From Nematocida homosporus (Eukaryota > Microsporidia), in assembly GCF_024244095.1 (NCBI RefSeq), contig NW_026250689.1, positions 1-64,000 of the forward strand: a DNA stretch of 64,000 nucleotides, written 5' to 3'. Position 1 is the first letter of the stretch. Every line of letters begins with the position of its first letter. The notes beneath the pieces were generated by a model, which did no database searches, was not told where the DNA came from, and saw nothing but the letters and a program-made list of their open reading frames with translations. The position numbers were made by a program, and so were the translations under genes. Positions 17,737-27,103 of this stretch are shown one piece after another.

Positions 17737-18480
17737 ACTTCACTCACTAGTGAATTTGTTTATCAAGATTCTACATCGTCTTCTGATGACGATATAATTC
17801 AACTATCCGAGTTGGATCAACAGGGTTGTATACTAAGTTAGACTCAGAGCAAGAAAAGCTTCTCTGGAAGTTTATAAGTAGCAGAAGCAACTATGGATTC
17901 AGATCCACTCCTGTTTGGAGAATGTTTGATATCAACGAAGCTAATCAACCCAGAGAGTATGGACTATCTGGCATTGCGTTGCAAGATAAAGATTGGGTTT
18001 GTCTGAACCTTGATTGGGAAGAAAGTGAACTGATGAAGTTACTAGATGTCTTAAAGAAGTTCAGTAAAATCATACTCAATGCGGAAAGTGTTGAGATATC
18101 GAATCCTCGCGGCCCTGCTGGTTTATTAGTCCTAACCCAGCTCTTAACACTGTTCGAAAACTCAAAGTTGAATGCTATGAAGGAACCTCTTGAGATTCTT
18201 ATCATTTTGCCGTATATAACTTGCCCTTCTTTGGAGTCATCATTCAACAATGTTGATTTGCAGAGCCAGGACCGCGAAAGGCAAAGATCTCCCGTTTTGT
18301 GAATGCCTAGCTATTAATACTAACCTTCCAAAATGCAAACGACCGTCTAACAGCCCCGCAAAGGTTTATGTTACAGGCCTTACTGAATACCTTCAACCCA
18401 ATAGGATGGCAAGCTCTTAGGCACTTCATTAGAGGTGTCCGATGGCATTTTAGTATTCCCATGACCATGAGTTGGATAGG
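17737..18480 (+). pseudogene. Frame-shifted C-terminal remnant of the 16784/20984 family
   Basis: Three separate frames carry recognisable pieces. Frame A (17737-17850) gives an acidic linker with STSSSDDDIIQLSELDQQG. Frame B (17790-18302) gives VCLNLDWEESELMKLLDVLKK and LLVLTQLLTLFEN, which match MVRLSKNWTRDSLRELHSVL and LPILGKLLSLVD in the 20984 protein. After its stop a further piece with KVYVTGLTEYLQPN (stop near 18420) matches SVVVADLTGYIPNN. Roughly 150 residues between the last two pieces are missing compared with the intact paralogue. This pattern of stops, shifts and deletion indicates pseudogenisation. Confidence 0.7.
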
Positions 18481-18499
18481 GTTCATTGGCCAACACCGA

Positions 18500-18640
18500 C
18501 TCTATTAAAGACATTTCTTGAGACGAGTATCGATGTGATTTGTTAAATAAATATGGTTGTGTGTGGATGACGTCATATTGAATTGTAGGGTAGATATGTA
18601 AAACTAAATTGGTTGAATCAGATTGACTCTATTAAAGTTG
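18500..18640 (+). repeat. TGACGTCA element, copy 3, in the 3' flank of the decayed gene
   Basis: CTCTATTAAAGACATTTCTTGAG, AATAAATATGG, GGATGACGTCATATTGAA (palindrome 18568-18575), AAAACTAAATTGGTT and a second CTATTAAAGT. It matches 23428-23565 block for block, over a longer length than the other copies, so it marks the shared 3' end of the two paralogues. Confidence 0.8.
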
Positions 18641-19238
18641 CAAGGCGTAATTAGCTGGCAAAACATCAGGTAGATCTTTGGGTTGGGTTAGTAGTGGTCG
18701 TATTGGATTGGTATTGGATTAGTGGTTGGGCTGGATATGTTAAGAGCAACACTAGCTGTAGCAGAGACCACACAAATAACTCAATATTTACAAGGAGTAT
18801 ATGTCAAACCTTTATATCTTATCTGTTCTCCAATAGCATCGACTGTAAAAGAGGGCAAGCATGTCTATGGTCCTGAATAGCAGGTTATAATGGAATATGA
18901 CGAGCTTCGCTTTCGGCAAATAGTTTTGAAGTTTCAAGTTCGGCGAGTTACAAGATTGGCGTGCAACACTTAATACTTACATAAACTCAACTTACTACTT
19001 ACTTACATAAACTTAACTTAGTACATACTTAACTAATACTTACATAAACTTAACTTACTACATACTTAACTCAATACTTACATAAACTTAACTTAGTACC
19101 TACTTAGCTAATACCAACTCAATACTTACATAAACCTACCTAATACTCACATCAACCTACCTAATACTAACTCAACTCAATACTTAACTCAAAATAACCC
19201 AATACGATTTATTGATAGTGATTAAGATACGCAAGGTC
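18641..19238. other. Spacer, unique then CA-rich low complexity
   Basis: No convincing gene. A 60-codon frame at 18694-18876 has no family resemblance and unremarkable composition. Bases 18970-19200 repeat ACATAAACTTAACTTA and AATACTTAC words. Confidence 0.6.
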
Positions 19239-19832
19239 TTACTTCTTCGTCATGGGGAACTCTCGGAGCAATCCTGACTTCTCCTTAGAGGCCCGTCGAG
19301 AAATACACTCATTACGCAAGGCATTCATAGTAGCACAAGCAGTTGCTTCCGCCACTACCTCACTACGCGGCACAAACTCAATCACTGGCTTAGCCCGAAC
19401 AGCCGGCATAATAACTCCACGATGTTGCTCCATACCAGATTCACGAGCCTCCTTCATTGAAGCAAACACAGTCGTCTTACTTAAGTACTCCTTAATCCGA
19501 GCTACATTACGTGCTACTCCCTCCTCAGAGTAACTGTACCGCCGGCCATCAACAGCAATACCTAACTCTCTAGCCTGAGTAGCCGTTAAACCAGCAGCAG
19601 ACACTTCCGCAAAAGAAAAACCACGTCCTAATCTCTCCTTGATATTATAACGACGTGAATTACAACGTACAACCGGTCTTAATTGCTCAACATTCATAGG
19701 TGCTATCTTTTTTGCCTTTTCCAATCTTCGCTCCCGTCTAATTCGCTTTTGAATCGGTTGTTTAAACCAAGTCTTATAACGCAAAGAAGTCTTTCTAAAA
19801 TGTCCAGTAGATAATGCGTGATTATGTTTCAT
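19239..19832 (-). CDS. RPL13: 60S ribosomal protein eL13
   Basis: 197 residues. The N-terminal two thirds match eL13: FRKTSLRYKTWFKQPIQKRIRR, KAKKIAPMNVEQLRPVVRC, RYNIKERLGRGFSFAEVSAAGL, LGIAVDGRR and NVARIKEYLSKT. The C-terminal helix region is family-typical in length. The ATG follows a T-rich stretch and the patch CACCCAGGGAG. It is divergent from uS9 across 249 bp, so two ribosomal genes share one upstream region. Confidence 0.95.
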   Translation of the reverse strand: MKHNHALSTGHFRKTSLRYKTWFKQPIQKRIRRERRLEKAKKIAPMNVEQLRPVVRCNSRRYNIKERLGRGFSFAEVSAAGLTATQARELGIAVDGRRYSYSEEGVARNVARIKEYLSKTTVFASMKEARESGMEQHRGVIMPAVRAKPVIEFVPRSEVVAEATACATMNALRNECISRRASKEKSGLLREFPMTKK

Positions 19833-19858
19833 CTCCCTGGGTGGCTAAAATAAAAAAA
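19833..19858 (-). promoter_or_regulatory. T-run/C-patch initiator of eL13
   Basis: Coding strand: TTTTTTTATTTTAG followed by CCACCCAGGGAG and the ATG. Confidence 0.6.
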
Positions 19859-20063
19859 CCAATTATAATGTCATAGTTAATTTTCCAAAAATTACCCGAT
19901 ATGGTAATTTTAAATTTCACAATTATAAGAACGCAATTATTTCCTTTTTAGGTAATCTTTATCTTTACTTTATTTCCAAACTATACATCTATTTAACTTA
20001 AATACTACTCCTACTTTATCCTCTAATATCTATCTACTCGGCTTAGATATGCTTATTTTTTAA

Positions 20064-20081
20064 TTTTTTACTCCCCCCGTC
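20064..20081 (+). promoter_or_regulatory. T-run/C-patch initiator of uS9
   Basis: TTTTTTACTCCCCCCGTC directly before the ATG, the clearest C-patch in the window. Confidence 0.65.
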
Positions 20082-20513
20082 ATGAGTATTGCTAGTGTAG
20101 TTGCTAAAGGATCTAAAAAAAGAGCCATTGCCCAATGTATCTGTACTAAGTCAGATAAGCACGAAGTAATCGTTAATAATAGGCCTTTTGCTTTAATGCA
20201 GCCACAAATGTTGCGATCTAAAGTTATGGAAGTCTTTATGTTATTAGACCGGAAGTATTATGAGAACTTAGCCTTTAAAGTATCAGTACGTGGTGGTGGT
20301 GACGTCACTAGAATGTACGCTATTAGACAATCTATTGCTAAGGGTTTATTAGCCTTTTATGGTAAGTTTATTGATGAGCAAGTGCAAAGTGAGCTTAAGG
20401 CAGTGATTGCTAAGTACGACCGGTTTATGTTGGTGGCCGATTCAAGGCGTAAGGAGCCAAAGAAGGCGGGAGGACCTGGTGCTCGTGCGAGATACCAGAA
20501 GTCGTACCGATAA
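20082..20513 (+). CDS. RPS16: 40S ribosomal protein uS9 (S16)
   Basis: 143 residues: KGSKKRAIAQC near the start, VIVNNRPFALMQPQMLRSKVMEVF, FKVSVRGGGDVTRMYAIRQSIAKGLLAFY and the universal C-terminal end ARYQKSYR whose terminal Arg contacts P-site tRNA. No insertion or truncation. The codons for GGDVT contain a TGACGTCA 8-mer (20300-20307), also found in dispersed intergenic elements. Confidence 0.97.
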   Translation: MSIASVVAKGSKKRAIAQCICTKSDKHEVIVNNRPFALMQPQMLRSKVMEVFMLLDRKYYENLAFKVSVRGGGDVTRMYAIRQSIAKGLLAFYGKFIDEQVQSELKAVIAKYDRFMLVADSRRKEPKKAGGPGARARYQKSYR

Positions 20514-20951
20514 GCGAATAAAGGTTACTTATTAGTTTAGATTAGATTAGGTGGGGTTGGGTTTTGATTAGGTGGGGTGGGTTGAGTTTAGATTAGATTA
20601 GATTGTGTTTGGTGTTGAGTAGTATTGAGTTTGGTATTGGGTTGAGTTTAGATTAGATTAGTATTGTGTTAAGTTTAGGTTGGGTTAAGTTGACAAACAA
20701 GTACTAGTCACTTACTACATGATTAACTTGCTCACTACCTATACTACACTATACTACACTATACTACACTAACTTATACTATACTACACTAACTTATACT
20801 ATACTACATCACACTATACTATACCAACTCAATAGGACAGTTATATAGAACTAATAAAGGTACTAGTGATGGTATTAAGTTGAGTTGAGTATTAAGTTGA
20901 GTTGAGTATTAAGTTGAGTTAAGTTAAGATGACGTATATCAAAAAGTAGAG
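20514..20951. other. Low-complexity spacer, GT-rich then CA-rich
   Basis: No gene. GATTAGATTAG/TTGAGTT words to about 20690, then tandem ACTATACTACACT units at 20740-20825, then TTGAGTTGAGTATTAAG. Confidence 0.7.
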
Positions 20952-20959
20952 TATAAATA
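20952..20959 (+). promoter_or_regulatory. TATA box of the 20984 gene
   Basis: TATAAATA, 24 bp before the ATG. Confidence 0.6.
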
Positions 20960-20983
20960 GAATAAAAAGATAGTGGTTGGTGA

Positions 20984-23365
20984 ATGGTTGGAAGTTTTAG
21001 CCGCTGTTTGTGGATTTATCGGATTGTTGTCTTGGGTTGTGTTGGATTGGTGATGGGTTGTTGGGGTACAAGACATTGTGTTTATGAGAAGTTTATGCAA
21101 CAACGTGACTTATCTAAACGGGTGGTAGAGGTCTTGTGGAAGTTGCACCGAGCTAATACAGAAACAATTACTCAATGGGTTACAGAGGAGATAGAAACAC
21201 GTGCTTTATGTGATGAGCTAGCCCGGCAAAACGAACAGATATCGATTAGTTTGCAAGCGGCCCAAACAAAACTGAATGAGTTGAAGTTTATTGGTATTCA
21301 AAAAGAAGAGATAGTTAAGCAAATACCTGAATTAGTCTCAAAACTAACAAGCCGGCCGGATTATTTACAAGCTTGGCAAAAAGAGATACAGAGATTGTTA
21401 GATGGCCTCAAGAATCTCAATCATTCTTTAGAGACTAGACAAATGGAGCCAGAACATATGTCTGAAATGAATGAGTTGGAAGATGTAGTAAACCAGATCA
21501 AGTTAATGCCCGTCCAAAATAAACCTAATTTAAAGCCGCCGAAGCCTGCCGGGCATAATAGTCTAAATAATACTACTCCGGATACCTTTATTGATCTGCC
21601 TGGACCCAAAACCAACTCAATATCAAACCCCGAGGAAACTCAAACTTTCCAAGCAAGTGGGCTAATAATGGCGGATGAGTCAATGGATGCACTCATAGGA
21701 GATGATGTTGTTGGTGATGATGATGATGTTGCTGTTGTTGGCGATGAGGATGTTATTGTGGTTGTTAGTGATGATGATGCTGTTGTTGTTGGTGAAGCAG
21801 AAGTTGTTGTTGTTGATGATAGTAGTAGTGTTGACGATGATGTTGTTGTTGTTGATGATAATAGTAGTGCTGGCGATACTGTTTTTGTTGGTGAAGTAGA
21901 AGAAGAAGTTGTTGTTGTTGATGATAGTAGTAGTGTTGGCGATGATGTTGTTGTTAGTGATGAAGATGATGAAGATGAAGAAGAAGATGATGTTGATGAA
22001 GGGGATAGGGATAGGGATGGTGAGTGGGTTGTAAATGGAAATGACAATCAAAGTAGAAATCAGTGCATGTCTGGTTTGTATGGTGAAGATGAAGATCGTT
22101 GGAATGCTGTGGAGAACGATGATGATATACTCGAGTCTATTTTAAGTAATGAGATTAAGTGCCTTTATGAGATTCTGTTGCGGAAGTCTAATAGAAGCAA
22201 CAAGACAGAAATGGAATGTTTCCGAACCAACTTATATTTGTCAACAAGTACTATGGTTGCCAATAGGTTTGAACTGGTTAGTTATAACCCTCAAAAGAAA
22301 TATATGGTTCGGTTATCTAAAAACTGGACTAGAGATTCTTTAAGAGAATTACACAGTGTGCTATCTAATTTCAGCCTATTCAAATTCCATGTCACCCATA
22401 TTATTATTCTAACTCCTGATGTAATCTACAGTCTTCCTATCTTAGGCAAACTCTTATCTCTGGTTGATTTTTATCCAACGGATAATGAGAGTCCATCACT
22501 TGTGATTAGTATATCTCCATTCCAGAAAACGACCGGCTTAATCACAAACCCTTCCCTATATGAAATTGAGCAGCTAGAACAGGCGATACAAGGTTATTTC
22601 CCAACTGCCGAACAATTAACATACTCTATTACATTGTATATTTGCTATCTTACCGCAACTATTCAGCAGGTTATTTGGCCCTTATTATCCCGCCTGCCAC
22701 TGATTATTTTAGGCCTCTATTCTCCTACACTCGATAAGATCGACTTTCTTACCAATATGAACTGGCAGAACAATTATAGTATTAGACTGGTTCTTCCATA
22801 CTCCAATGCAGTTCTATATCTACCACCCCTGACTCAGAAAGATAAACCAGTCCCAACTTGCAAGTTGCTATTTATTAGTACTAAGCCTTTCAAAGAAACG
22901 GACCCTCCAGGCCCGCCCTCAAGTGTTGTTGTCGCTGATCTTACTGGATATATACCAAACAACAACTCCAACCCCAACCCCAACATTCAACCCACTGCCT
23001 TAGCTGTAACCTTTTCCTTTGATGTTTTCATATCCTATCTTATCTTTGGCTATAACTACCACCATGCGGTCCAGTGCATTTCACTACTCTGCCCACTTTC
23101 CCAATATGTCCATAAGGATGCCCTAGATATTGAAGCTCGACTACTAGCTGCCCACCCCACCTTAATTCCTCTTTTTACACTTCAAATCACCGATACTTCT
23201 GCCGAGCCAAACGAGGACGGCTCAGTTGGACTCTCCCTTTGCCAATCCAATCGAAACCCGTCTAAATCCAACTCAACCGACAGCATAACATCCCTCAGAC
23301 AACTTATCAACGACCTTGCCGAGGCATCAGAAACATCTCCCCCACCCCAATTTGCCATATCTTAA
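20984..23365 (+). CDS. Large secreted coiled-coil/acidic-repeat protein, intact family member (793 aa)
   Basis: A signal peptide (IYRIVVLGCVGLVMGCWG, about residues 11-28) is followed by a coiled-coil region (about 50-175), a polar linker, an acidic low-complexity block of alternating Asp and Val runs with DDSSS units (about 226-345, coded by GATGATGTTGTTGTTG-type repeats), and a C-terminal domain of about 430 residues that is Leu/Ile-rich with hydrophobic strands such as FHVTHIIILTPDVIYSLPIL. This domain is what the broken copy at 17737-18480 retains in pieces. No known family is recognised; a secreted or endomembrane parasite-specific protein is the best description. Coding-strand composition changes from G-rich to C-rich near 22600. 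Confidence 0.75.
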   Translation: MVGSFSRCLWIYRIVVLGCVGLVMGCWGTRHCVYEKFMQQRDLSKRVVEVLWKLHRANTETITQWVTEEIETRALCDELARQNEQISISLQAAQTKLNELKFIGIQKEEIVKQIPELVSKLTSRPDYLQAWQKEIQRLLDGLKNLNHSLETRQMEPEHMSEMNELEDVVNQIKLMPVQNKPNLKPPKPAGHNSLNNTTPDTFIDLPGPKTNSISNPEETQTFQASGLIMADESMDALIGDDVVGDDDDVAVVGDEDVIVVVSDDDAVVVGEAEVVVVDDSSSVDDDVVVVDDNSSAGDTVFVGEVEEEVVVVDDSSSVGDDVVVSDEDDEDEEEDDVDEGDRDRDGEWVVNGNDNQSRNQCMSGLYGEDEDRWNAVENDDDILESILSNEIKCLYEILLRKSNRSNKTEMECFRTNLYLSTSTMVANRFELVSYNPQKKYMVRLSKNWTRDSLRELHSVLSNFSLFKFHVTHIIILTPDVIYSLPILGKLLSLVDFYPTDNESPSLVISISPFQKTTGLITNPSLYEIEQLEQAIQGYFPTAEQLTYSITLYICYLTATIQQVIWPLLSRLPLIILGLYSPTLDKIDFLTNMNWQNNYSIRLVLPYSNAVLYLPPLTQKDKPVPTCKLLFISTKPFKETDPPGPPSSVVVADLTGYIPNNNSNPNPNIQPTALAVTFSFDVFISYLIFGYNYHHAVQCISLLCPLSQYVHKDALDIEARLLAAHPTLIPLFTLQITDTSAEPNEDGSVGLSLCQSNRNPSKSNSTDSITSLRQLINDLAEASETSPPPQFAIS

Positions 23366-23427
23366 TAAAAGCAATCATTAACTAACCCAACTCAATACCA
23401 ACTCAACTCCATCTTAACCAGTACATA

Positions 23428-23565
23428 CTCTATTAAAGACATGCCTTGAGTTAAGTGCAGATGCCATTTATTCAATAAATATGGTGTAAGGATGACGTCA
23501 TATCAAAGTATATCGTAGGTCTGCAAAACTAAATTGGTTAGAGCATTCAGGTTATATTAAAGTCA
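23428..23565 (+). repeat. TGACGTCA element, copy 4, in the 3' flank of the intact paralogue
   Basis: CTCTATTAAAGACATGCCTTGAG, CCATTTATT, AATAAATATGG, GGATGACGTCATAT (palindrome 23493-23500), AAAACTAAATTGGTTAGA and TATTAAAGT, closely matching 18500-18640. It begins 62 bp after the stop codon. Confidence 0.8.
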
Positions 23566-23897
23566 CATGCTAGTAGCAATATCAATTGATAGCTATTAGT
23601 AAGTAACTTACCATTAATCAGGTTGATTGTGTTAGTATTGTCTTAGTATTGTCTTAGTATTAGCTAGTGATCGTATGACAGCACTACCCTTACCTACCCT
23701 ACTCTTACCTACTCTTACTTAACCCAGTTATCACTACTAACCCAAGCAACAGTCATTTTATCTAAATTATCTCCCACACACAAATAACCCATGAATATTT
23801 CTAAGACTTATAAGTAAGATAAGGAAATAAGATAAGGAAATAGATAAGGAAATAGATAAGGAAGAGAAGTAGAAGAGATGGGCCTTTTTAATTTTTA
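23566..23897. other. Spacer before the coiled-coil gene
   Basis: No gene. It contains GTCTTAGTATT and CTTACCTACTC words and ends with GATAAGGAAATA tandem units (23816-23870) and the T-rich initiator GGGCCTTTTTAATTTTTA before the ATG at 23898. Confidence 0.6.
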
Positions 23898-24554
23898 ATG
23901 GATACTCATGACTTGTTAGTGCAAGAGTTGCATGCTAAAGACCAAAAGATTACAGAAGTCTTAGAATTAGAAAGATTACAACGAGTAAAAGTCTTAGAAT
24001 TAACCACTAGAATTGGCGAACTAACTAAAATTCTAGATAACACTACAAGTGACTTAAGAGCAGCAGAAAAGAAGATCAAAAGACAAGAATTATCCAATCG
24101 TCAACTAGAACGTAAATGTGCCGTTCAAATCCGCCGTCTCAAACAAACTAAATCCTTATCTCCAGATGAAAAAGAACGACGTATTCTCGTACTTGAATGG
24201 ATCATTCAACAACTAGGCGATTACTACTACTTCCCCAGTCAAGAAGTCCTTGCCCTAGCTGAAATCTCCGATCCTAATGACTCTATCCTTACCCAACTCA
24301 TTAAACCCCTACATACCCGATCAGAAACACCATCTAATCCTCTTATTTCATCTACTCCTACTCCTCCTACACCCACCACTACCCCCAATCCAGCCATTAT
24401 TCCTCCTCCCGACCAAACCAGCACTCATCCTAACCCTATCCACCCTAACCCTATCCATCCTAATCCAGACTTACTAACTCGTCTTGATGAGAACGGTATT
24501 CAAAGCATCCTTGATATTCCTATCGATAATCTTGATAAGAGCCGACTTAACTAA
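23898..24554 (+). CDS. Coiled-coil protein with Pro-rich linker (218 aa), hypothetical
   Basis: Residues 1-95 form a heptad-like coiled coil (QELHAKDQKITEVLELERLQ, then LTTRIGELTKILDN and basic KKIKRQELSNRQLERK). Residues 98-135 look globular (DEKERRILVLEWIIQQLGDYY). Residues 140-192 are a Pro/Thr/Asn linker with HPNPI repeats, and the end LLTRLDENGIQSILDIPIDNLD resembles a short helical peptide motif. No signal peptide; the T-run initiator suggests housekeeping-type expression. The layout recalls cytoskeletal or spindle-pole proteins, but this is not a family assignment. Confidence 0.7.
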   Translation: MDTHDLLVQELHAKDQKITEVLELERLQRVKVLELTTRIGELTKILDNTTSDLRAAEKKIKRQELSNRQLERKCAVQIRRLKQTKSLSPDEKERRILVLEWIIQQLGDYYYFPSQEVLALAEISDPNDSILTQLIKPLHTRSETPSNPLISSTPTPPTPTTTPNPAIIPPPDQTSTHPNPIHPNPIHPNPDLLTRLDENGIQSILDIPIDNLDKSRLN

Positions 24555-25001
24555 CAGTGCAACTACTTACTTAACTACTTACTCAACTACTTACTTAACT
24601 AACTTGTCCAAAACACGCACACATTCACCAAGTCCTAAACCAGGACACCAACTGAATGTTAATCATAACGAATAAAGATGGTTTTCAATTACTAGATAAC
24701 GTTAAAATAAGCACCCATTCAACTTAAACCTCTTTAATCTAAATTACACGTGTGATTAACTTAAGATTAACTTAATACAAACTTAAGACCAACATGATAG
24801 CAACTTAATACTTAATTTGATAACAACTTAATACAAACTTAATACAAACTTAACAATAATATAATAACATAATAACAGAATATCAACTTAACTACTTGTA
24901 TTACTTAACTAATTATTTAACTAAACACCTATCTCTATTAACTAGTTAACTCAATCTAACTCAATCTAACTCAATACCAACTCAAACCAACTCAATCTGA
25001 A
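24555..25001. other. CA-rich low-complexity spacer
   Basis: No gene. Repeated ACTTACTTAACTACTT, TTAATACAAACTTAA and AACTCAATCTAACTCAA words; only short frames. Confidence 0.65.
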
Positions 25002-25382
25002 CTACTTACTGCCAGTTAATTCTCTTAATCTAGTCATGAGGGCTATCTCGGCGGCTGAAGGTTCAGCTGACTTTTCAGGTATTTCTAAAATCAAAGGAAA
25101 CATATCTATTTTCTTAGCTATCTCTTCCTTAAGAATCTCTTTGGCTTTTCTTCCCAACAAAACAATCGCTATCTCTTTTCTTTCCATTAGCATTTTAAAC
25201 TTAGTTTGTAATTCATCTTCATCTGTATCCTCATAAATTGGATGTAAATAGTTAAACACTCCATAAGTTGATTGAGTACTCCATTCCGATCCATTTATCC
25301 CCGTAAGCTTAAATCCAGTAATAGTTGCTTCATCGGCTAGAATAGCTATCTTAGTACGATCTGACAGAGAAGCAAATGACAT
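25002..25382 (-). CDS. VMA7: V-type ATPase subunit F
   Basis: 126 residues, the usual length. KIAILADEATITGFKLTGING at the start corresponds to IAVIGDEDTVTGFLLAGIG; FKMLMERKEIAIVLLGRKAKEILKEEI matches the R-DIAIILI-Q-IAE block; and FPLILEIPEKSAEP matches PAILEIPSK. Subunit F sits in the central stalk of the V1 sector and couples ATP hydrolysis to proton pumping across acidic compartments. The only V-ATPase gene in the window. Confidence 0.93.
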   Translation of the reverse strand: MSFASLSDRTKIAILADEATITGFKLTGINGSEWSTQSTYGVFNYLHPIYEDTDEDELQTKFKMLMERKEIAIVLLGRKAKEILKEEIAKKIDMFPLILEIPEKSAEPSAAEIALMTRLRELTGSK

Positions 25383-26463
25383 TAAAAAATTGCGTACTCT
25401 CTTGCTAGTATTGGGTTAGATTTAGATAACATTTGCCTTATCTTAATCTCAACTTCATCTTAACTTCATCTTAACTTACTTTAAAATCAAAACACTCCAT
25501 TAGATAATCATTTAGATTCTCATTGTGTTCTTAAATGATTTAGATACTGTAGAGTGTCTTTATTGAAATATAAGAAGACTAGTTGTCTATTTAGTTGAGT
25601 TAGTATTGAGTTGGTATTAGTGTTGAGTTGAGTTGAGTTAGATTGAATAAAGTTGAATCAAGTTGTATTAGTAGTTAATCAAAGGCTTTTATTAGCAATA
25701 ATGAACTTATCTAGATAAAAACACATATGATCATCATTATATCTGAGTGGATATCTAGATAGGTTTAACTTTCTTGTCTATTTGATGGTTGTAGATAGTA
25801 CAATCCTTGACTCTTAAACAAGTCAGTGTTTGTATTAGGTGACGTATCAGGTACTCTGGCTCGTCGGCACATAACCCAATCCTACCCTAATAAAATCAGA
25901 CTACATTGCTTATCTTACTATTGCGTCCTGGTATATCTGTATCCTAAACATATCTAAATACACTACTTCTCTTAAATAGATTCGTTCTCCACCGGTCTAC
26001 TAATTAACATTCTAATAGACTGATGTAGATCTAGATTTACAAGATAATAAACAAACACTAAGTGAAATTCCCAAAAGAAAATCAGAAAGCATACTATTTA
26101 CAATATTAGTAGGGATTGGATTGAAATATTTGGAAAAATTCACAACAATTATAATAACTCAATCTCTGACAATTTATTAGAAGAGACAGACTAACACAAT
26201 TAAAACCAATTATATTCTATGCTTATCGTGTTACTAAGAGGCAACCCGTCATTCTCAATCAAAACCAATTAGACACTCTTCAGATTTATTGAATAAAACG
26301 TCATAGTTGATTATGACGTGTACAACGTCTAAAATTCAACTAAAGTAACCAAATACTTCACTAGCTAAGAGCATTGTAGACTGAATACCAAACTAATTCT
26401 TCTAACTCCACTCAACTCAAACTCCACTCCACTCCACCCCACCCAATACTAACTCCACCCCAT
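25383..26463. other. Long spacer (1.08 kb) without recognisable gene
   Basis: Mostly unique, AT-rich sequence, unlike the simple-word spacers elsewhere; only the ends (25575-25665 GT-rich, 26400-26460 CA-rich) are low complexity. I find no reading frame of note on either strand, no tRNA and no match to the other repeats. It may contain a non-coding RNA or decayed sequence. Confidence 0.5.
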
Positions 26464-26751
26464 CTACTCCTTCAAAAGCATCAACCCAACCAAGTACTCC
26501 TTAGGAAACTTAGCCAAACTCTTCTCTAAATCCAAACTCTTCTCTAACTCTAAATCCAACCCCATTTCAATAATCCGATAACTCTTCCTTATCTCCCCTA
26601 AAGATACTTCTTTAAGCTTCCTTAAATTATCAACTGTACTTAAAACAACAATTACTCCATTATTATGTCTATAACAATCCAACTCTACTCCACCAACTCT
26701 AATCAACTTAGATATAAAGATACGTTCTATTTCGCCATAAGATTTAGTCAT
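26464..26751 (-). CDS. Small hypothetical protein (95 aa)
   Basis: 95 residues with alternating strand/helix character: ERIFISKLIRVGGVELDCYRH, NGVIVVLSTVDNLRKL, then KSYRIIEMGLDLELEKSLDL and KEYLVGLMLL. It is divergent from eL30 with 28 bp between ATGs, which supports it as a real gene. The compact beta-strand pattern is loosely like proteasome-assembly chaperone 3 (Irc25/PAC3), but I see no diagnostic motif and do not assign it. An alternative is a fast-evolving small complex subunit. Confidence 0.55.
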   Translation of the reverse strand: MTKSYGEIERIFISKLIRVGGVELDCYRHNNGVIVVLSTVDNLRKLKEVSLGEIRKSYRIIEMGLDLELEKSLDLEKSLAKFPKEYLVGLMLLKE

Positions 26752-26760
26752 ATTATTCTA

Positions 26761-26779
26761 TTTTTTTTATCTCCCTAGT
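26761..26779 (+). promoter_or_regulatory. T-run/C-patch initiator of eL30
   Basis: TTTTTTTTATCTCCCTAGT directly before the ATG; it also lies within the 28-bp spacer shared with the divergent 95-aa gene. Confidence 0.65.
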
Positions 26780-27103
26780 ATGAGTAAGAAAGTTAAGACT
26801 AATACTAATACAGTAGCAGCCCAATTACCTTTAGTTATTAAGACTGGTAAGTATTACGTAGGATTTAGACAGACAATTAGTTCTTTAATTAGTGAATCAT
26901 GTAAGTACATTGTACTCACTAAAAACTACCCAATTCTTAAGAAGATGCAGTTGGAGTACTATGCTTCCTTAGCTGGTAAGGTTCCCGTTTATATGTTTGA
27001 TGGTTCAAACCGTGATTTGGCTAATTTATGTGGGGCTGAGTTTAGAATGGGAGTTATCTCTATTTTAGATGGTGGTGAAGCTGATCTCTTACAGTGCGAA
27101 TAA
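26780..27103 (+). CDS. RPL30: 60S ribosomal protein eL30
   Basis: 107 residues: LPLVIKTGKYYVGFRQTISSL, YIVLTKNYPILKKMQLEYYASLA, VPVYMFDGSNRDLANLCGAEFRMGVISILDGGEADLL. All conserved eL30 (L7Ae-like fold) blocks are present, including the kink-turn-binding loops. The frame is intact and ends in CE. Confidence 0.97.
   Translation: MSKKVKTNTNTVAAQLPLVIKTGKYYVGFRQTISSLISESCKYIVLTKNYPILKKMQLEYYASLAGKVPVYMFDGSNRDLANLCGAEFRMGVISILDGGEADLLQCE

Noticed and set aside
18694..18876. Sixty-codon frame as a gene
   Set aside because: It has no recognisable family, no TATA box or T-run, and lies in a spacer after a pseudogene.
21640..22051. Long antisense frames rich in Ser/Thr or Ile/Asn
   Set aside because: They mirror the GAT/GTT repeat block coding the acidic region of the 20984 protein.
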